A stretch of DNA of 64,000 bases, taken from positions 744,001 to 808,000 of the forward strand of contig NZ_FOFI01000003.1 of the NCBI RefSeq assembly GCF_900110605.1, given 5' to 3'. Below are positions 51,349-60,472 of the stretch, one piece after another (within the stretch, counting starts at the first letter, position 1; every line of letters begins with the position of its first letter). The position numbers were made by a program, and so were the translations under genes. Source of the DNA: Epilithonimonas lactis. GTDB lineage: Bacteria > Bacteroidota > Bacteroidia > Flavobacteriales > Weeksellaceae. Below the pieces are notes generated by a model. That model was not told the origin of the DNA, did no database searches, and saw only the letters and a list, made by a program, of their open reading frames with translations.

Positions 51349-52308
51349 ATGGCAAAACATTCATCAGGCTATATAAAAAGGCAAAAAATTGCCAACTCAG
51401 GTACGCACCAACTTTTTTATGAATTATTTGAACCAATAAATGAAGCTCCGAAAGCTACTGTCCTCATTCTACACGGGATGCAGGAGCATAGCGGTCGTTA
51501 TAAAAATTTTGCGGAATATCTGGCGAACAAAGGTTTTGCAGTTCTATTATACGACCATCTCGGACACGGAAAAACGGCGGTAAACCGGGAAGAACTTGGT
51601 TATTTTCAAAAAGAAAATCCCGAACAGCAACTGATAGACGATGCAGCAACGATGGCAGCATTTTTAGAAAACAAATACCCTAACATTTCTCACTTTTTAT
51701 TGGGGCATTCTATGGGGTCTTTCGTTGCAAGATGCTTACTTCAGAATCAGGAAGCTGATTTTAAAGGCGCGGTCATCGTGGGAACGGGAGGAAAAATCAA
51801 CGGAATCGGTTTGGCTAAATTTTTCCTGTCCATCAGCAATATTATTGCACCAAAACACAGGAGCAAACTCATCAACCGAACTTTTTCAATAATTAATAAT
51901 CAACATTTTAAAGGCGAGAAAGATGGCGACCTTACCAGTTGGCTAAGCCTCAGCAAATCCAACCGTGAATCATTTTGCCGGGACAGCCTATGCGGAGTAC
52001 CTTTTACCAATAATGGTTTTTGCGCATTAGTTTCTCTAAATCAACAGGCAACGGAAAGAAAATGGGCAGAAAAAATACCAAAAGAATTTCCTTTTCTTTT
52101 TGTAAGCGGAGGTGATGATCCCATAGGAGACTTCGGAAAAGGTGTCGAAAAAACGGTAACACAAATGCAAAAAGATGGTTTTACAGATGTTAAAGCAAAA
52201 ATTTATCCTGCTATGCGACACGAAATACTTAATGAGGATATTAAAGAATATGTATATGAAGATATAAGGGATTGGCTCAATAAAAAAATACAGCAATTGG
52301 AAAAGTAG
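51349..52308 (+). CDS. monoacylglycerol lipase-like alpha/beta hydrolase
   Basis: 319 residues. The L-H-G-M-Q-E-H-S-G-R-Y motif (about 41-51) is typical of monoacylglycerol lipases, and the nucleophile is Ser121 in G-H-S-M-G. Asp in G-D-D-P-I-G-D and His in M-R-H-E near 285 complete a catalytic triad. No signal peptide. It would cleave monoacylglycerol or lysolipids and release free fatty acids, the substrates of the oleate hydratases on each side. Confidence 0.9.
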   Translation: MAKHSSGYIKRQKIANSGTHQLFYELFEPINEAPKATVLILHGMQEHSGRYKNFAEYLANKGFAVLLYDHLGHGKTAVNREELGYFQKENPEQQLIDDAATMAAFLENKYPNISHFLLGHSMGSFVARCLLQNQEADFKGAVIVGTGGKINGIGLAKFFLSISNIIAPKHRSKLINRTFSIINNQHFKGEKDGDLTSWLSLSKSNRESFCRDSLCGVPFTNNGFCALVSLNQQATERKWAEKIPKEFPFLFVSGGDDPIGDFGKGVEKTVTQMQKDGFTDVKAKIYPAMRHEILNEDIKEYVYEDIRDWLNKKIQQLEK

Positions 52309-52344
52309 ACTAAAAATATTTTAATTTAAAAAAATAATTTGTTA

Positions 52345-53106
52345 ATGATTAAAATACGTAGTTTTTTACAGGAAACAGGCAATATCACACAGTTTACCAA
52401 AAATTACTTTCTATTAGGTTTCCGTCCACCATATGAAATAAAGGAACTGCTCGCACAATGCTATCTCATAGGTTACAAATCTTTGGGGCTTATTGCCATG
52501 ACAGGCTTTATCATCGGCTTGGTTCTTACGATGCAGCTGCGGCCAAGCCTCGTACGCTATGGTGTGGAATCCCAGCTGCCTGTAATGGTAGGCATTGCCA
52601 TCATCCGTGAAATAGCACCCGTAATCGCCGCTCTCATCTTTGCAGGTAAAATTGCCAGTAGCATCGGGGCAGAGCTGGGCTCGATGCGGGTTACCGAACA
52701 GATAGACGCAATGGAAGTAAGCGGTACACATCCTTTTAAATACCTTGTTGCCACACGTGTCCTGGCTACAACATTTATGCTTCCCGTACTTATCATCCTG
52801 GCGGATGCCATTTCACTATATGGTGCCTGGATAGGTGTTAACATTGGCGGTACAACTAGCCTGTCACTTTTCTATTCACAGGTTTTTGACTCCTTGGATT
52901 TCAGTGACATCATACCAGCTTTTATCAAAAGCTTTTTTTTCGGTTTTGCAGTGGGAATTATGGGTGCCTATAAAGGCTATAATGCAGTAAAAGGAACACG
53001 GGGCGTGGGGAACGCCGCCAATTCAGCGGTCGTGCTCTCCTCTATCCTTATCTTCGTTTTGGACCTGATTGCGGTACAGATAACCGGCATTCTCGGATAT
53101 AATTAA
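52345..53106 (+). CDS. mlaE: MlaE-type ABC lipid transporter permease
   Basis: 253 residues from the ATG; an upstream TTG at 52339 adds two residues and is less likely. Five to six membrane segments, with I-A-S-S-I-G-A-E-L-G-S-M-R-V-T-E-Q-I-D-A-M-E-V-S near 105-130, the conserved cytoplasmic signature of MlaE/YrbE. It is the membrane core of an MCE transporter moving phospholipids or other lipids across the envelope. It is followed by the ATPase (9 bp) and the MCE protein. Confidence 0.93.
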   Translation: MIKIRSFLQETGNITQFTKNYFLLGFRPPYEIKELLAQCYLIGYKSLGLIAMTGFIIGLVLTMQLRPSLVRYGVESQLPVMVGIAIIREIAPVIAALIFAGKIASSIGAELGSMRVTEQIDAMEVSGTHPFKYLVATRVLATTFMLPVLIILADAISLYGAWIGVNIGGTTSLSLFYSQVFDSLDFSDIIPAFIKSFFFGFAVGIMGAYKGYNAVKGTRGVGNAANSAVVLSSILIFVLDLIAVQITGILGYN

Positions 53107-53115
53107 ATCATCATT

Positions 53116-53883
53116 ATGGCGGAAACAAAAACAACAGCAAACGGCAATAATGACAATGGACCGGCCATCGTCATTGAAGATATTTATAAAAGCTTTGGTG
53201 AAAAAAAAGTGCTTAACGGTTTTAACCTAACGGTCGATAAGAACGAAAATGTTGTAGTTCTCGGAAAATCAGGCACGGGAAAATCTGTGCTTATCAAATG
53301 TATCGTCCGGCTTTTAACACCTGATAGCGGTAGGATAATGATTTCCGGGCAGGATATTGTCCAACTGGAAAATCAAGAGCTGGACAAGGCACGCTCAAAA
53401 ATAGGTTTTCTTTTTCAGGGAAATGCCATCTATGACTCTATGACCATCCGCGAAAATCTGGAATTCCCTTTAAGAAGACGGTGGTTCCGGCTGAAGCAGG
53501 TTGAAATTGACGCACGGATTGAAGAAGCACTCGATAGTGTGGGGCTTAAACATACCGTAGACCTTATGCCATCCGAATTGTCGGGAGGGATGCTGAAAAG
53601 AATAGCTCTGGCACGTACTGTCATCCTCAAGCCGGAAATCATCCTTTATGATGAACCTACCACCGGACTTGATACGGTAACGGCAAAAGAAATAGACAGC
53701 CTTATCATGGATATACATAGAAAATACAAAACATCATCAATCATTATCTCACACGATATGAACTGTGTGAAAAATACGGCTGACAGAGTAGTCTTGCTGC
53801 TTGACGGAAAATGCTATGCACAAGGTACTTATCAGGAATTTGAAAGTTCTGATGACGAAAACATTAAACAATTTTTTGATTAA
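53116..53883 (+). CDS. mlaF: MlaF-type ABC ATPase
   Basis: 255 residues. Walker A G-K-S-G-T-G-K-S near 54-61, signature L-S-G-G-M-L-K-R near 155, Walker B I-L-Y-D-E-P-T-T-G-L-D and the switch His in I-S-H-D. It drives the MlaE permease. The N-terminal about 18 residues are a polar extension. It is 9 bp from mlaE and 3 bp from mlaD. Confidence 0.93.
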   Translation: MAETKTTANGNNDNGPAIVIEDIYKSFGEKKVLNGFNLTVDKNENVVVLGKSGTGKSVLIKCIVRLLTPDSGRIMISGQDIVQLENQELDKARSKIGFLFQGNAIYDSMTIRENLEFPLRRRWFRLKQVEIDARIEEALDSVGLKHTVDLMPSELSGGMLKRIALARTVILKPEIILYDEPTTGLDTVTAKEIDSLIMDIHRKYKTSSIIISHDMNCVKNTADRVVLLLDGKCYAQGTYQEFESSDDENIKQFFD

Positions 53884-53886
53884 AAT

Positions 53887-54885
53887 ATGAATAAAAATAA
53901 TATCAAGCTCGGCTTATTTGTAATTTCGGGGCTTATACTTATGATGGCTGTTTTCTTTTACATTGGCAGCGGTTCGGGTATTTTTACCAGCAAATTTGAG
54001 CTCAGGGCAAAATTCAAAAACTCTAATGGGCTCAGGGAAGGAAGCAATGTGCTATTTTCAGGGATGCAGGCGGGTTCTGTAAAATCTGTAAAATTGTCCG
54101 AAAGGGATGATATAGAGGTCATTATGCTTATAGACAAAGATATTGCAAAGCATATAGACAATAGTGCCAAAGCCTCGATTGGAACAGAAGGCATTATCGG
54201 CAATGCGGTGGTCAATATTTTACCTTACGGGAAGCCGGGCAGACCGGTGCAGGAAAAAGAATATCTCACGGCAGATACCAAACCAGGTGTGGATGAAATA
54301 CTCAACACGCTATCGGCAAGCAACAACAATATACACGATATATCCAAATCTCTTAAAAACACTGTGCATAAAATTGACAGCAGCCAGATTTTAAAATTAA
54401 TTAATGACAAGGCATTTGCCGAAAACTTAAAATTATCCATCCTGAAAATACGCCAAAGCACGGAAAATATAGAAAACCTGAGCAGTACTGCAGAAGCCAT
54501 CATTACGTCTACACGCCAGGGAAAAGGAGCAACGGGACTTCTCCTTGCCAACAAAGATTTTGAGTCCCAGCTTAAGCAGACTTTCAATAACGTCAATGCC
54601 GCCAGCAATAATCTTAATACAGTAAGCAATGAACTTATCACAGTTGGTAAAAACCTGCAGACATTCAGTAAAAATATAGAAAATGGAAAAGGACCGGTAA
54701 ATGCCCTTATCACTGATACCGTTCTTACAAAAAACATCAATAACAGCCTTTACAATATCGAAAAGGGAACCGAAGGCTTCAACCAGAATATGGAGGCTCT
54801 GAAGCATAATTTTCTCTTCAGAGGTTACTTCCGCAAACAGGAAAAAAAGAAAAGGGAAACCGAAAAACAGAATCTCCAAAGATAA
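53887..54885 (+). CDS. mlaD: MlaD-type MCE-domain protein
   Basis: 332 residues. One N-terminal anchor (about 8-26), an MCE domain (about 35-118) with N-G-L-R-E-G-S-N-V-L-F-S-G and G-T-E-G-I-I-G-N-A, then a long helical region with repeated heptad-like Asn/Leu patterns (about 130-300) and a basic tail. It is a lipid-binding hexamer-type partner of MlaE/MlaF. No MlaB or MlaC gene is present in this operon, as is common in Bacteroidota. Confidence 0.92.
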   Translation: MNKNNIKLGLFVISGLILMMAVFFYIGSGSGIFTSKFELRAKFKNSNGLREGSNVLFSGMQAGSVKSVKLSERDDIEVIMLIDKDIAKHIDNSAKASIGTEGIIGNAVVNILPYGKPGRPVQEKEYLTADTKPGVDEILNTLSASNNNIHDISKSLKNTVHKIDSSQILKLINDKAFAENLKLSILKIRQSTENIENLSSTAEAIITSTRQGKGATGLLLANKDFESQLKQTFNNVNAASNNLNTVSNELITVGKNLQTFSKNIENGKGPVNALITDTVLTKNINNSLYNIEKGTEGFNQNMEALKHNFLFRGYFRKQEKKKRETEKQNLQR

Positions 54886-55011
54886 CATTATTGGAATATC
54901 AGCACATACAATTAGAATTTTGGGATATATAAAGTGAAAGCAATATGTGTAACTTTATTAAACAAAAACAAGGTTATTTTATCATATATTATAAACTAAA
55001 AAAATCTAATT

Positions 55012-56781
55012 ATGTATTACAGTAATGGGAATTACGAAGCATTTGCCCGCCCGAAAAAACCGGCAAATATTGAACAGAAATCTGCCGTACTTATCGGTTC
55101 TGGATTAGCTTCATTGGCCGCCGCAGCTTTTTTGATACGCGATGCGCAAATGGAAGGAAACAAAATCCGTATTCTGGAAGAATTAGCTTTACCCGGTGGC
55201 AGTATGGACGGTATCTGGAATGAGCAGAAAGGCTACATCATACGAGGCGGACGGGAAATGGAAACACATTTCGAAACCCTCTGGGATTTGTTCCGCTCGA
55301 TACCCTCATTAGAAACGGAAGGCGTTTCCGTACTGGACGAATATTATTGGCTCAATAAAGAAGACCCTAGCTTTTCCCACGCCCGTGTTATCGAAAACCG
55401 TGGAGAAAGACTGCCCACGGATGGCAAGCTTACACTTTCCCAGAAAGCCATCCACGAACTTATAGCGCTGGTTCTTCTTCCTGAAGAAAAACTACAGGAT
55501 GTACAGATAGACCAGGTATTTACAGAAGAATTTTTCCAATCCAACTTTTGGACCTACTGGGCTACGATGTTCGCATTCGAACCCTGGGCAAGTGCGATGG
55601 AAATGCGCCGATATGTTCTTCGTTTCATCCATCACGTTGGCAGCATAGCAGATATGTCCTCACTACGCTTCACGAAATACAACCAATATGAATCACTGAT
55701 TCGTCCGTTGGTAAGCTATCTTGAGTCCCACGGTGTTACCTTCCAGTATGATAGCCAGGTTCAGAACATACTTGTAGAAAATGAAAACGGCAAAAAAGTA
55801 GCGAAGAAAATCGAATATATTAAGAATGGCAATGCAGAAAGCATCAGCCTGACCGAAAACGACCTGGTGTTTGTTACCAACGGCTCCATTACCGAAAGCA
55901 GTACATACGGTGACAATCATAACCCTGCTCCTGTTGCTGACGGCATTGGCGGAAGTTGGCAACTTTGGCAGAATCTGGCAGACCAGGATGATGCCTTTGG
56001 AAAACCCGAAAAGTTCTACAAAAACATTCCCGAAGCCAACTGGGTAATCTCCGGAAGCATTACCTTCTTCGACGAAAAAGTGATTCCGTATATAGAAAAA
56101 ATAACAAAAAAAGACCCAAGAAGCGGTTCTATAGTGACTAGCGGACCTGTCACAATAAACGATTCTAACTGGTGGTATGGCTTTTCCATCAGCAGACAGC
56201 CCCACTTCAAGGCTCAGAAAAAAAATGAAGTAATTGTTTGGGTTTATGGGTTGTATTCTCATAAACCAGGAAATTATATCCAAAAGAAAATTACGGAAGC
56301 CACGGGGATAGAGCTTTGCAAAGAATTTTTATACCATATTGGTGTTCCTGAAAATGAAATTGCAGAAATTGCACAAGCTGCCAACAGCATCCCTTGCCGT
56401 ATGCCTTATATCACATCTTACTTTATGCCTCGTGCATTGGGAGACCGCCCATTGGTGGTTCCGGAGGGTTCTGTGAACCTTGCTTTTATCGGTAATTTTG
56501 CCGAAACTGGAAAAGACACCGTATTCACGACCGAATATTCCGTGCGTACAGCAATGGAGGCAGTTTACACCCTTTTGGATGTAGACAGAGGTGTCCCGGA
56601 AGTTTTTGCTTCTTCATATGACATCAGGGTACTGCTGAAATCCATCTATCACCTTAATGACAATAAAAACCTAAATGAAATTGAATTTCCTTGGTTGATT
56701 TCAATCCTTGAAAAATATGGTGTCAAGAAAATAGAAGGTACTTATGTTGAAGAGATTTTAAAAGAAGCCAAGTTGTTATAA
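55012..56781 (+). CDS. ohyA: oleate hydratase, [11 protein letters not shown] class
   Basis: 589 residues, close to the length of characterised bacterial oleate hydratases. FAD motif [10 protein letters not shown] at about 29-38, R-G-G-R-E-M-E near 79-85 containing the catalytic-type Glu, then [21 protein letters not shown] and P-E-G-S-V-N-L. The C-terminal about 50 residues form a helical domain seen in membrane-associated enzymes of this class. It sits 126 bp after mlaD and is followed by a strong terminator. Confidence 0.94.
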   Translation: MYYSNGNYEAFARPKKPANIEQKSAVLIGSGLASLAAAAFLIRDAQMEGNKIRILEELALPGGSMDGIWNEQKGYIIRGGREMETHFETLWDLFRSIPSLETEGVSVLDEYYWLNKEDPSFSHARVIENRGERLPTDGKLTLSQKAIHELIALVLLPEEKLQDVQIDQVFTEEFFQSNFWTYWATMFAFEPWASAMEMRRYVLRFIHHVGSIADMSSLRFTKYNQYESLIRPLVSYLESHGVTFQYDSQVQNILVENENGKKVAKKIEYIKNGNAESISLTENDLVFVTNGSITESSTYGDNHNPAPVADGIGGSWQLWQNLADQDDAFGKPEKFYKNIPEANWVISGSITFFDEKVIPYIEKITKKDPRSGSIVTSGPVTINDSNWWYGFSISRQPHFKAQKKNEVIVWVYGLYSHKPGNYIQKKITEATGIELCKEFLYHIGVPENEIAEIAQAANSIPCRMPYITSYFMPRALGDRPLVVPEGSVNLAFIGNFAETGKDTVFTTEYSVRTAMEAVYTLLDVDRGVPEVFASSYDIRVLLKSIYHLNDNKNLNEIEFPWLISILEKYGVKKIEGTYVEEILKEAKLL

Positions 56782-56815
56782 AAGATTTTTTTAATTTAAT
56801 TATTTATACAATTAT

Positions 56816-56850
56816 AAAAAGAGGCTGTTACAAAGCAACAGCCTCTTTTT
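56816..56850. terminator. terminator after the second oleate hydratase
   Basis: AAAAAGAGGCTGTT and its complement form a 14-bp stem around a 7-base loop, with A and T tails on both sides. It lies between convergent genes (56781 + and 57007 -), so it can act in both directions. Confidence 0.88.
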
Positions 56851-57006
56851 ATTTTGAAAATGAATCTACATATACTTTTCTAATTCCCCTCTGTTGAAAT
56901 CCATTTCTCATCTTTAAAATAAAAGGGAAATTTCCTAGAAATAGCAGTATCACATAAATTTCCAGGATATTAGCATTTGATTTTCGATTTTCTTATTTAT
57001 AATATT

Positions 57007-58143
57007 TTACAATTTATAAAACTCCGGATTGAATGCTTCCTCCAAGTTCTTTGGTTCTTGACGTTTTTTGTGGTTCAGCTCGTGTCTTGAGGTTGAAGAT
57101 GTTACATACGCTGACTGTCGTGAACGCTGTAAATTTCCAATCGGTGAATTTTCTTCGATGGTTCTGAACGGTGTAAACGACATATTTTCCATAATTTCGA
57201 AATTACCGTCCTCAGGAACTGTTTGTTTCGGTATTTTGATTTTTGCTACCGTTCGGAATGGTGATAATTCCTGCGACCATTCTTTTGTGAGGTCGTTGAC
57301 AGGCATTTCTTTCAGGTCTTTGCAAAGTTGTATTTGCAGCTCAAACGTAAGGTCATTTTGGGCTATTTCTTTGATAATTCCTTTCCTGTAAGGCCATTCT
57401 GCGCTGTCTATATCAATATCTTTTTCCGTGATGGCGTTCTTTGTCTGCTCAGTTGGGACTACCCTTACTTTGGCAATATAATCGCCGTGGCGAACCGCTC
57501 CCATACTGTAAAATTCGTAAAGAAAACTGTTGATGGAAGGGATTTTCTCAAAAGTTTTAAGAGCGCCCAATTCCTTCAAAGCCTCAAAATTCGGGAATGC
57601 TTTTTTATTTTCGGTGACCCAAAGTGCGGCAAATTCCAATTTTCCCAAAGCTCCCCTTTCAAAGAAATCATTTAGTTTTAAAAAGAGCTTTGAAATGAAA
57701 ACATAATGTTCTGCCGAGTTGCAGAAAAACACAGGGTTATTAATCAGGTTAAAATCCACATTGGGCGAATCTTCTTCTCCGGAAGATAATTTTTTGCCTT
57801 CTACCTCAAAAATCTTTAAAGCAAATCCCTGTGCATTACCGCTCAGTTTATCGGGCAAAACTCTGGACGAACCATTGGACAGGCGAACTGCCGCCTGGTG
57901 CTTTCCGGGCTTGGCGTAAATGCCCTGCGCCAGTTCTTCGGGCAGATTATCCAAAATTTCTACCTCTGCTTTCAACACTGCGTAGCCGTTGGCGTGCGCA
58001 TCTCTTGTATGTTGCGTTGCCCTGCTCAGGTGCGGCGTATTTTTGATGTATTCCCGGATGTCGTTATTAATGGTGGTAATATATTCGTCGAAATTTTCGG
58101 GAATTTCTTCCAGCTCGTAACTGTATTTGATGTATTCTTCCAT
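57007..58143 (-). CDS. catalase-family haem protein (short form)
   Basis: 378 residues, shorter than classical catalases (about 480). Distal haem-site R-D-A-H-A-N-G-Y near 49-56, core Q-A-A-V-R-L-S-N-G-S-S-R, N-A-Q-G-F-A-L-K and F-N-L-I-N-N-P-V-F-F, and proximal-type R-Q-S-A-Y-V-T-S-S near 348-356. Such mini-catalases often act on fatty-acid hydroperoxides rather than on H2O2. It lies 11 bp after the DyP peroxidase gene, in a three-gene operon starting at 60067. Confidence 0.85.
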   Translation of the reverse strand: MEEYIKYSYELEEIPENFDEYITTINNDIREYIKNTPHLSRATQHTRDAHANGYAVLKAEVEILDNLPEELAQGIYAKPGKHQAAVRLSNGSSRVLPDKLSGNAQGFALKIFEVEGKKLSSGEEDSPNVDFNLINNPVFFCNSAEHYVFISKLFLKLNDFFERGALGKLEFAALWVTENKKAFPNFEALKELGALKTFEKIPSINSFLYEFYSMGAVRHGDYIAKVRVVPTEQTKNAITEKDIDIDSAEWPYRKGIIKEIAQNDLTFELQIQLCKDLKEMPVNDLTKEWSQELSPFRTVAKIKIPKQTVPEDGNFEIMENMSFTPFRTIEENSPIGNLQRSRQSAYVTSSTSRHELNHKKRQEPKNLEEAFNPEFYKL

Positions 58144-58154
58144 AATTCTTTTTT

Positions 58155-59513
58155 TTAGGGGAGTTCGCTAATCCATTTTAATGCGGAAATGCTTGGGATA
58201 AAACAATATTCGCCGCCTTTCACGATGTTGTAGGTCTGCAAACCACGGTATCTTTTGATGAAAGGGTCTGCCGGTGCAGAAAACAATGCGTCTTTGTCCT
58301 GAACACCGATTACAGGGTCTTTTTCTGTTCCCAGATTTTGGGCATTACCATCGTTCGCCCATTGTTTTTGAAGAAATTCCAGTGTTCCCATTGCATTGGC
58401 ACTAATGCCAATAAAGTACTGGCCGCGTTCCTTACCGTCATTTTTGGTTATATCCGGTGGAACAATATCGCCAAAAGTTACACTTCTTCTGATAATCCTG
58501 TGCAAACGTTCATCCTCCAAAACAAAAGATTTGGAATCTCTCGGGTTCATCCTACGGATATGCGAACTGAACGGGCATTTTTTACCGTATTCATCATCTT
58601 TGAAAGAAAAGTCATTGTTCTTCTGCAAATCATCGCCCAGCTTTTCATCGTCTTTTTCGGGAGCTAAAACCAAAGGTGCACCACTTCGCCAGCGACCCAC
58701 CATTTTAGCGGCCAAAAGTTCGCCTTCTTCCGGCGAAGAAGAATTTTCCTTAACGAACTGATTAAATTCCGCCACTTGGCTCTGGTACTTTCTGAAAACC
58801 ATAAAAGAACCGTTCTTCCCTAAAACTTCAGGCTGTGGAAACGGCTTTATGGTGCCGGCTTCTCCAGGATAGCCCAGTATAAATTCGCCTGCTTTAAGCG
58901 GGCGGTCAAATCCAGGCGGAACTTCTATCCCACTGCCTTCAATTTCCGGGTTGCTAATACCGTCTCTGAATCCGAACACATTTTTAACCTCTTCAGATAC
59001 GCTGAAATTGTGACTCAAGATTACTTCTATGCCTCTATTATCAGCCAATTTAGACCGAAATTCCTCCAGCTTGCTTTTCCACGCCTCTTCATTGTTGGCG
59101 ATAATCGCCGCAGCGATGTGAATATGCGACCTTTTAAAAACCCTTTCCCAGTTTTTGGGGTCATTGACACCAATGTCATATAGAAAACGGGAGCGGTCTG
59201 CCATTCCTTCCTTGAAGGATTCGGGGAAAGTCTCAAGCGACTCTTTAGGCACGCCGATTTTTTCCAGACCTTTATAAGTGAACGTCAACGTAACCGATGC
59301 CCCTTCATTCTTATGCCAGTCTTCCGCAGAACTCACAATCGGCAAGAGTTTTTGGAGCATTTGTCTGGCTGCCACAGCATCTTTGATTTCAATGATTGCC
59401 ACCGTTCCGAAATACGGAATAGGGCGGCTTCTGAGAATTAAGGCCTGTATTTCGTTCAGCTCAATTTCTACTTTATTGGGATTGAATATCCGCTTTAAAA
59501 ATTCCAATGCCAT
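58155..59513 (-). CDS. DyP-type haem peroxidase
   Basis: 452 residues. G-F-R-D-G-I-S-N-P near 188 is the GxxDG motif with the distal Asp, and the proximal His is in S-H-I-R-R-M-N-P-R-D near 320. The N-terminal about 170 residues form a ferredoxin-like fold. No Tat or Sec signal is seen, so it may be cytoplasmic or exported by another route. DyP enzymes oxidise dyes, phenols and other substrates with peroxide. It is preceded by a small protein gene (2-bp gap) and followed by the catalase-like gene. Confidence 0.92.
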   Translation of the reverse strand: MALEFLKRIFNPNKVEIELNEIQALILRSRPIPYFGTVAIIEIKDAVAARQMLQKLLPIVSSAEDWHKNEGASVTLTFTYKGLEKIGVPKESLETFPESFKEGMADRSRFLYDIGVNDPKNWERVFKRSHIHIAAAIIANNEEAWKSKLEEFRSKLADNRGIEVILSHNFSVSEEVKNVFGFRDGISNPEIEGSGIEVPPGFDRPLKAGEFILGYPGEAGTIKPFPQPEVLGKNGSFMVFRKYQSQVAEFNQFVKENSSSPEEGELLAAKMVGRWRSGAPLVLAPEKDDEKLGDDLQKNNDFSFKDDEYGKKCPFSSHIRRMNPRDSKSFVLEDERLHRIIRRSVTFGDIVPPDITKNDGKERGQYFIGISANAMGTLEFLQKQWANDGNAQNLGTEKDPVIGVQDKDALFSAPADPFIKRYRGLQTYNIVKGGEYCFIPSISALKWISELP

Positions 59514-59515
59514 AC

Positions 59516-60067
59516 TTAGATTTTATTTGCTTCGTCAATCGCCCTATTAAGTCCGGTAATGATTTTATCATTTCTCCTCACATCATTTACAGTAAGATGC
59601 GGAACACCAACATACCAGCCGGTCGCGGTAATCTGATGGTCTAGAATGAACTGTTTTACACTCGGGTCTTTTATGCCCGGCCAGCCTTCCACATTACCGA
59701 AAATGATGTCCATCAGCTGCGGAATTTTTGTGGCGAAATCATCAATATAAGCATCCCAGTCGCCATCATAAGCCGTGCAGAAAAGAATCTTGGTATCGTT
59801 ATCAAATAAAACGATACGCAGGTCGTGCAGTGTTCCTACTTTGGTTGCCCCTTTCAGGTTTCCGCCTGCAATTTCCATTATGGTCCTGAGGTTTTCTGCA
59901 CCTCCCGGTTTAAGGTCTGCCATCGCCGTTAACTCAGATACACGCCCAGAGCGTAACCCTTTTTTGCCGGCAGATGTAGTGGAATGGTCGTAACCATCAT
60001 CAATACCTTCACTGAAATTCGCCTTTGCCAATTCGGCAGTCAATTTGATTTTGTCTATGAAACCCAT
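59516..60067 (-). CDS. companion protein of the DyP/catalase operon
   Basis: 183 residues, no signal peptide. The block L-H-D-L-R-I-V-L-F-D-N-D-T-K-I-L-F-C-T-A-Y-D-G-D with W-D-A-Y-I-D-D-F (about 82-113) resembles a ferredoxin-like module found fused or next to DyP and lipid peroxidases, but I cannot name the family. It is the first gene of the operon, so it may set the substrate or complex of the two haem enzymes (inference). Confidence 0.65.
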   Translation of the reverse strand: MGFIDKIKLTAELAKANFSEGIDDGYDHSTTSAGKKGLRSGRVSELTAMADLKPGGAENLRTIMEIAGGNLKGATKVGTLHDLRIVLFDNDTKILFCTAYDGDWDAYIDDFATKIPQLMDIIFGNVEGWPGIKDPSVKQFILDHQITATGWYVGVPHLTVNDVRRNDKIITGLNRAIDEANKI

Positions 60068-60472
60068 AATTCAGATTTTTGATTAATTATTCACATTGTT
60101 TTTTGAGATAAAAACAATAATTTTCAAGAGTGTACTACAAATGTAAAGCCACAGGCAGCCTTAAAAATATACCAAAATTCGTATATTATGTACTAAAACT
60201 CCCTAATCCCACCTATTTGCTTTAAAAGCTTCAATTGATAAAAGGAAATATCTTATCTTTAATCTTGTTGTAATTTTGAGAGAATAAAACCTATTTAACT
60301 ATAAAAAATCAATCTTTATAATTGAGATTTCTCAATATTTACTCAATAGAACATTCAAAACAAAAACCTTCCTCAAAACAGGAAGATTGCAACAATTAAA
60401 TTTAATTATAATGGATTTTTTGTAAGAATAGTTAAACGCAAAAATACAATGAAATTTGCCAATATTAAATTT
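60068..60472. other. intergenic region with a promoter and a terminator
   Basis: 405 bp without a gene. A TAnnTTTG-like box (TACATTTG, minus strand, 60145-60138) lies 71 bp before the start at 60067 and may drive the DyP operon; no good -33 TTG is seen. A terminator for the isocitrate lyase gene is at 60361-60386. The remainder is AT-rich and shows no repeat. Confidence 0.5.
60361..60386 (-). terminator. terminator of the isocitrate lyase operon
   Basis: On the minus strand CTTCCT-GTTTTG-AGGAAG is followed by GTTTTTGTTTTG, a short stem with a T-rich tail, about 90 bp after the stop codon at 60473. Confidence 0.55.
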
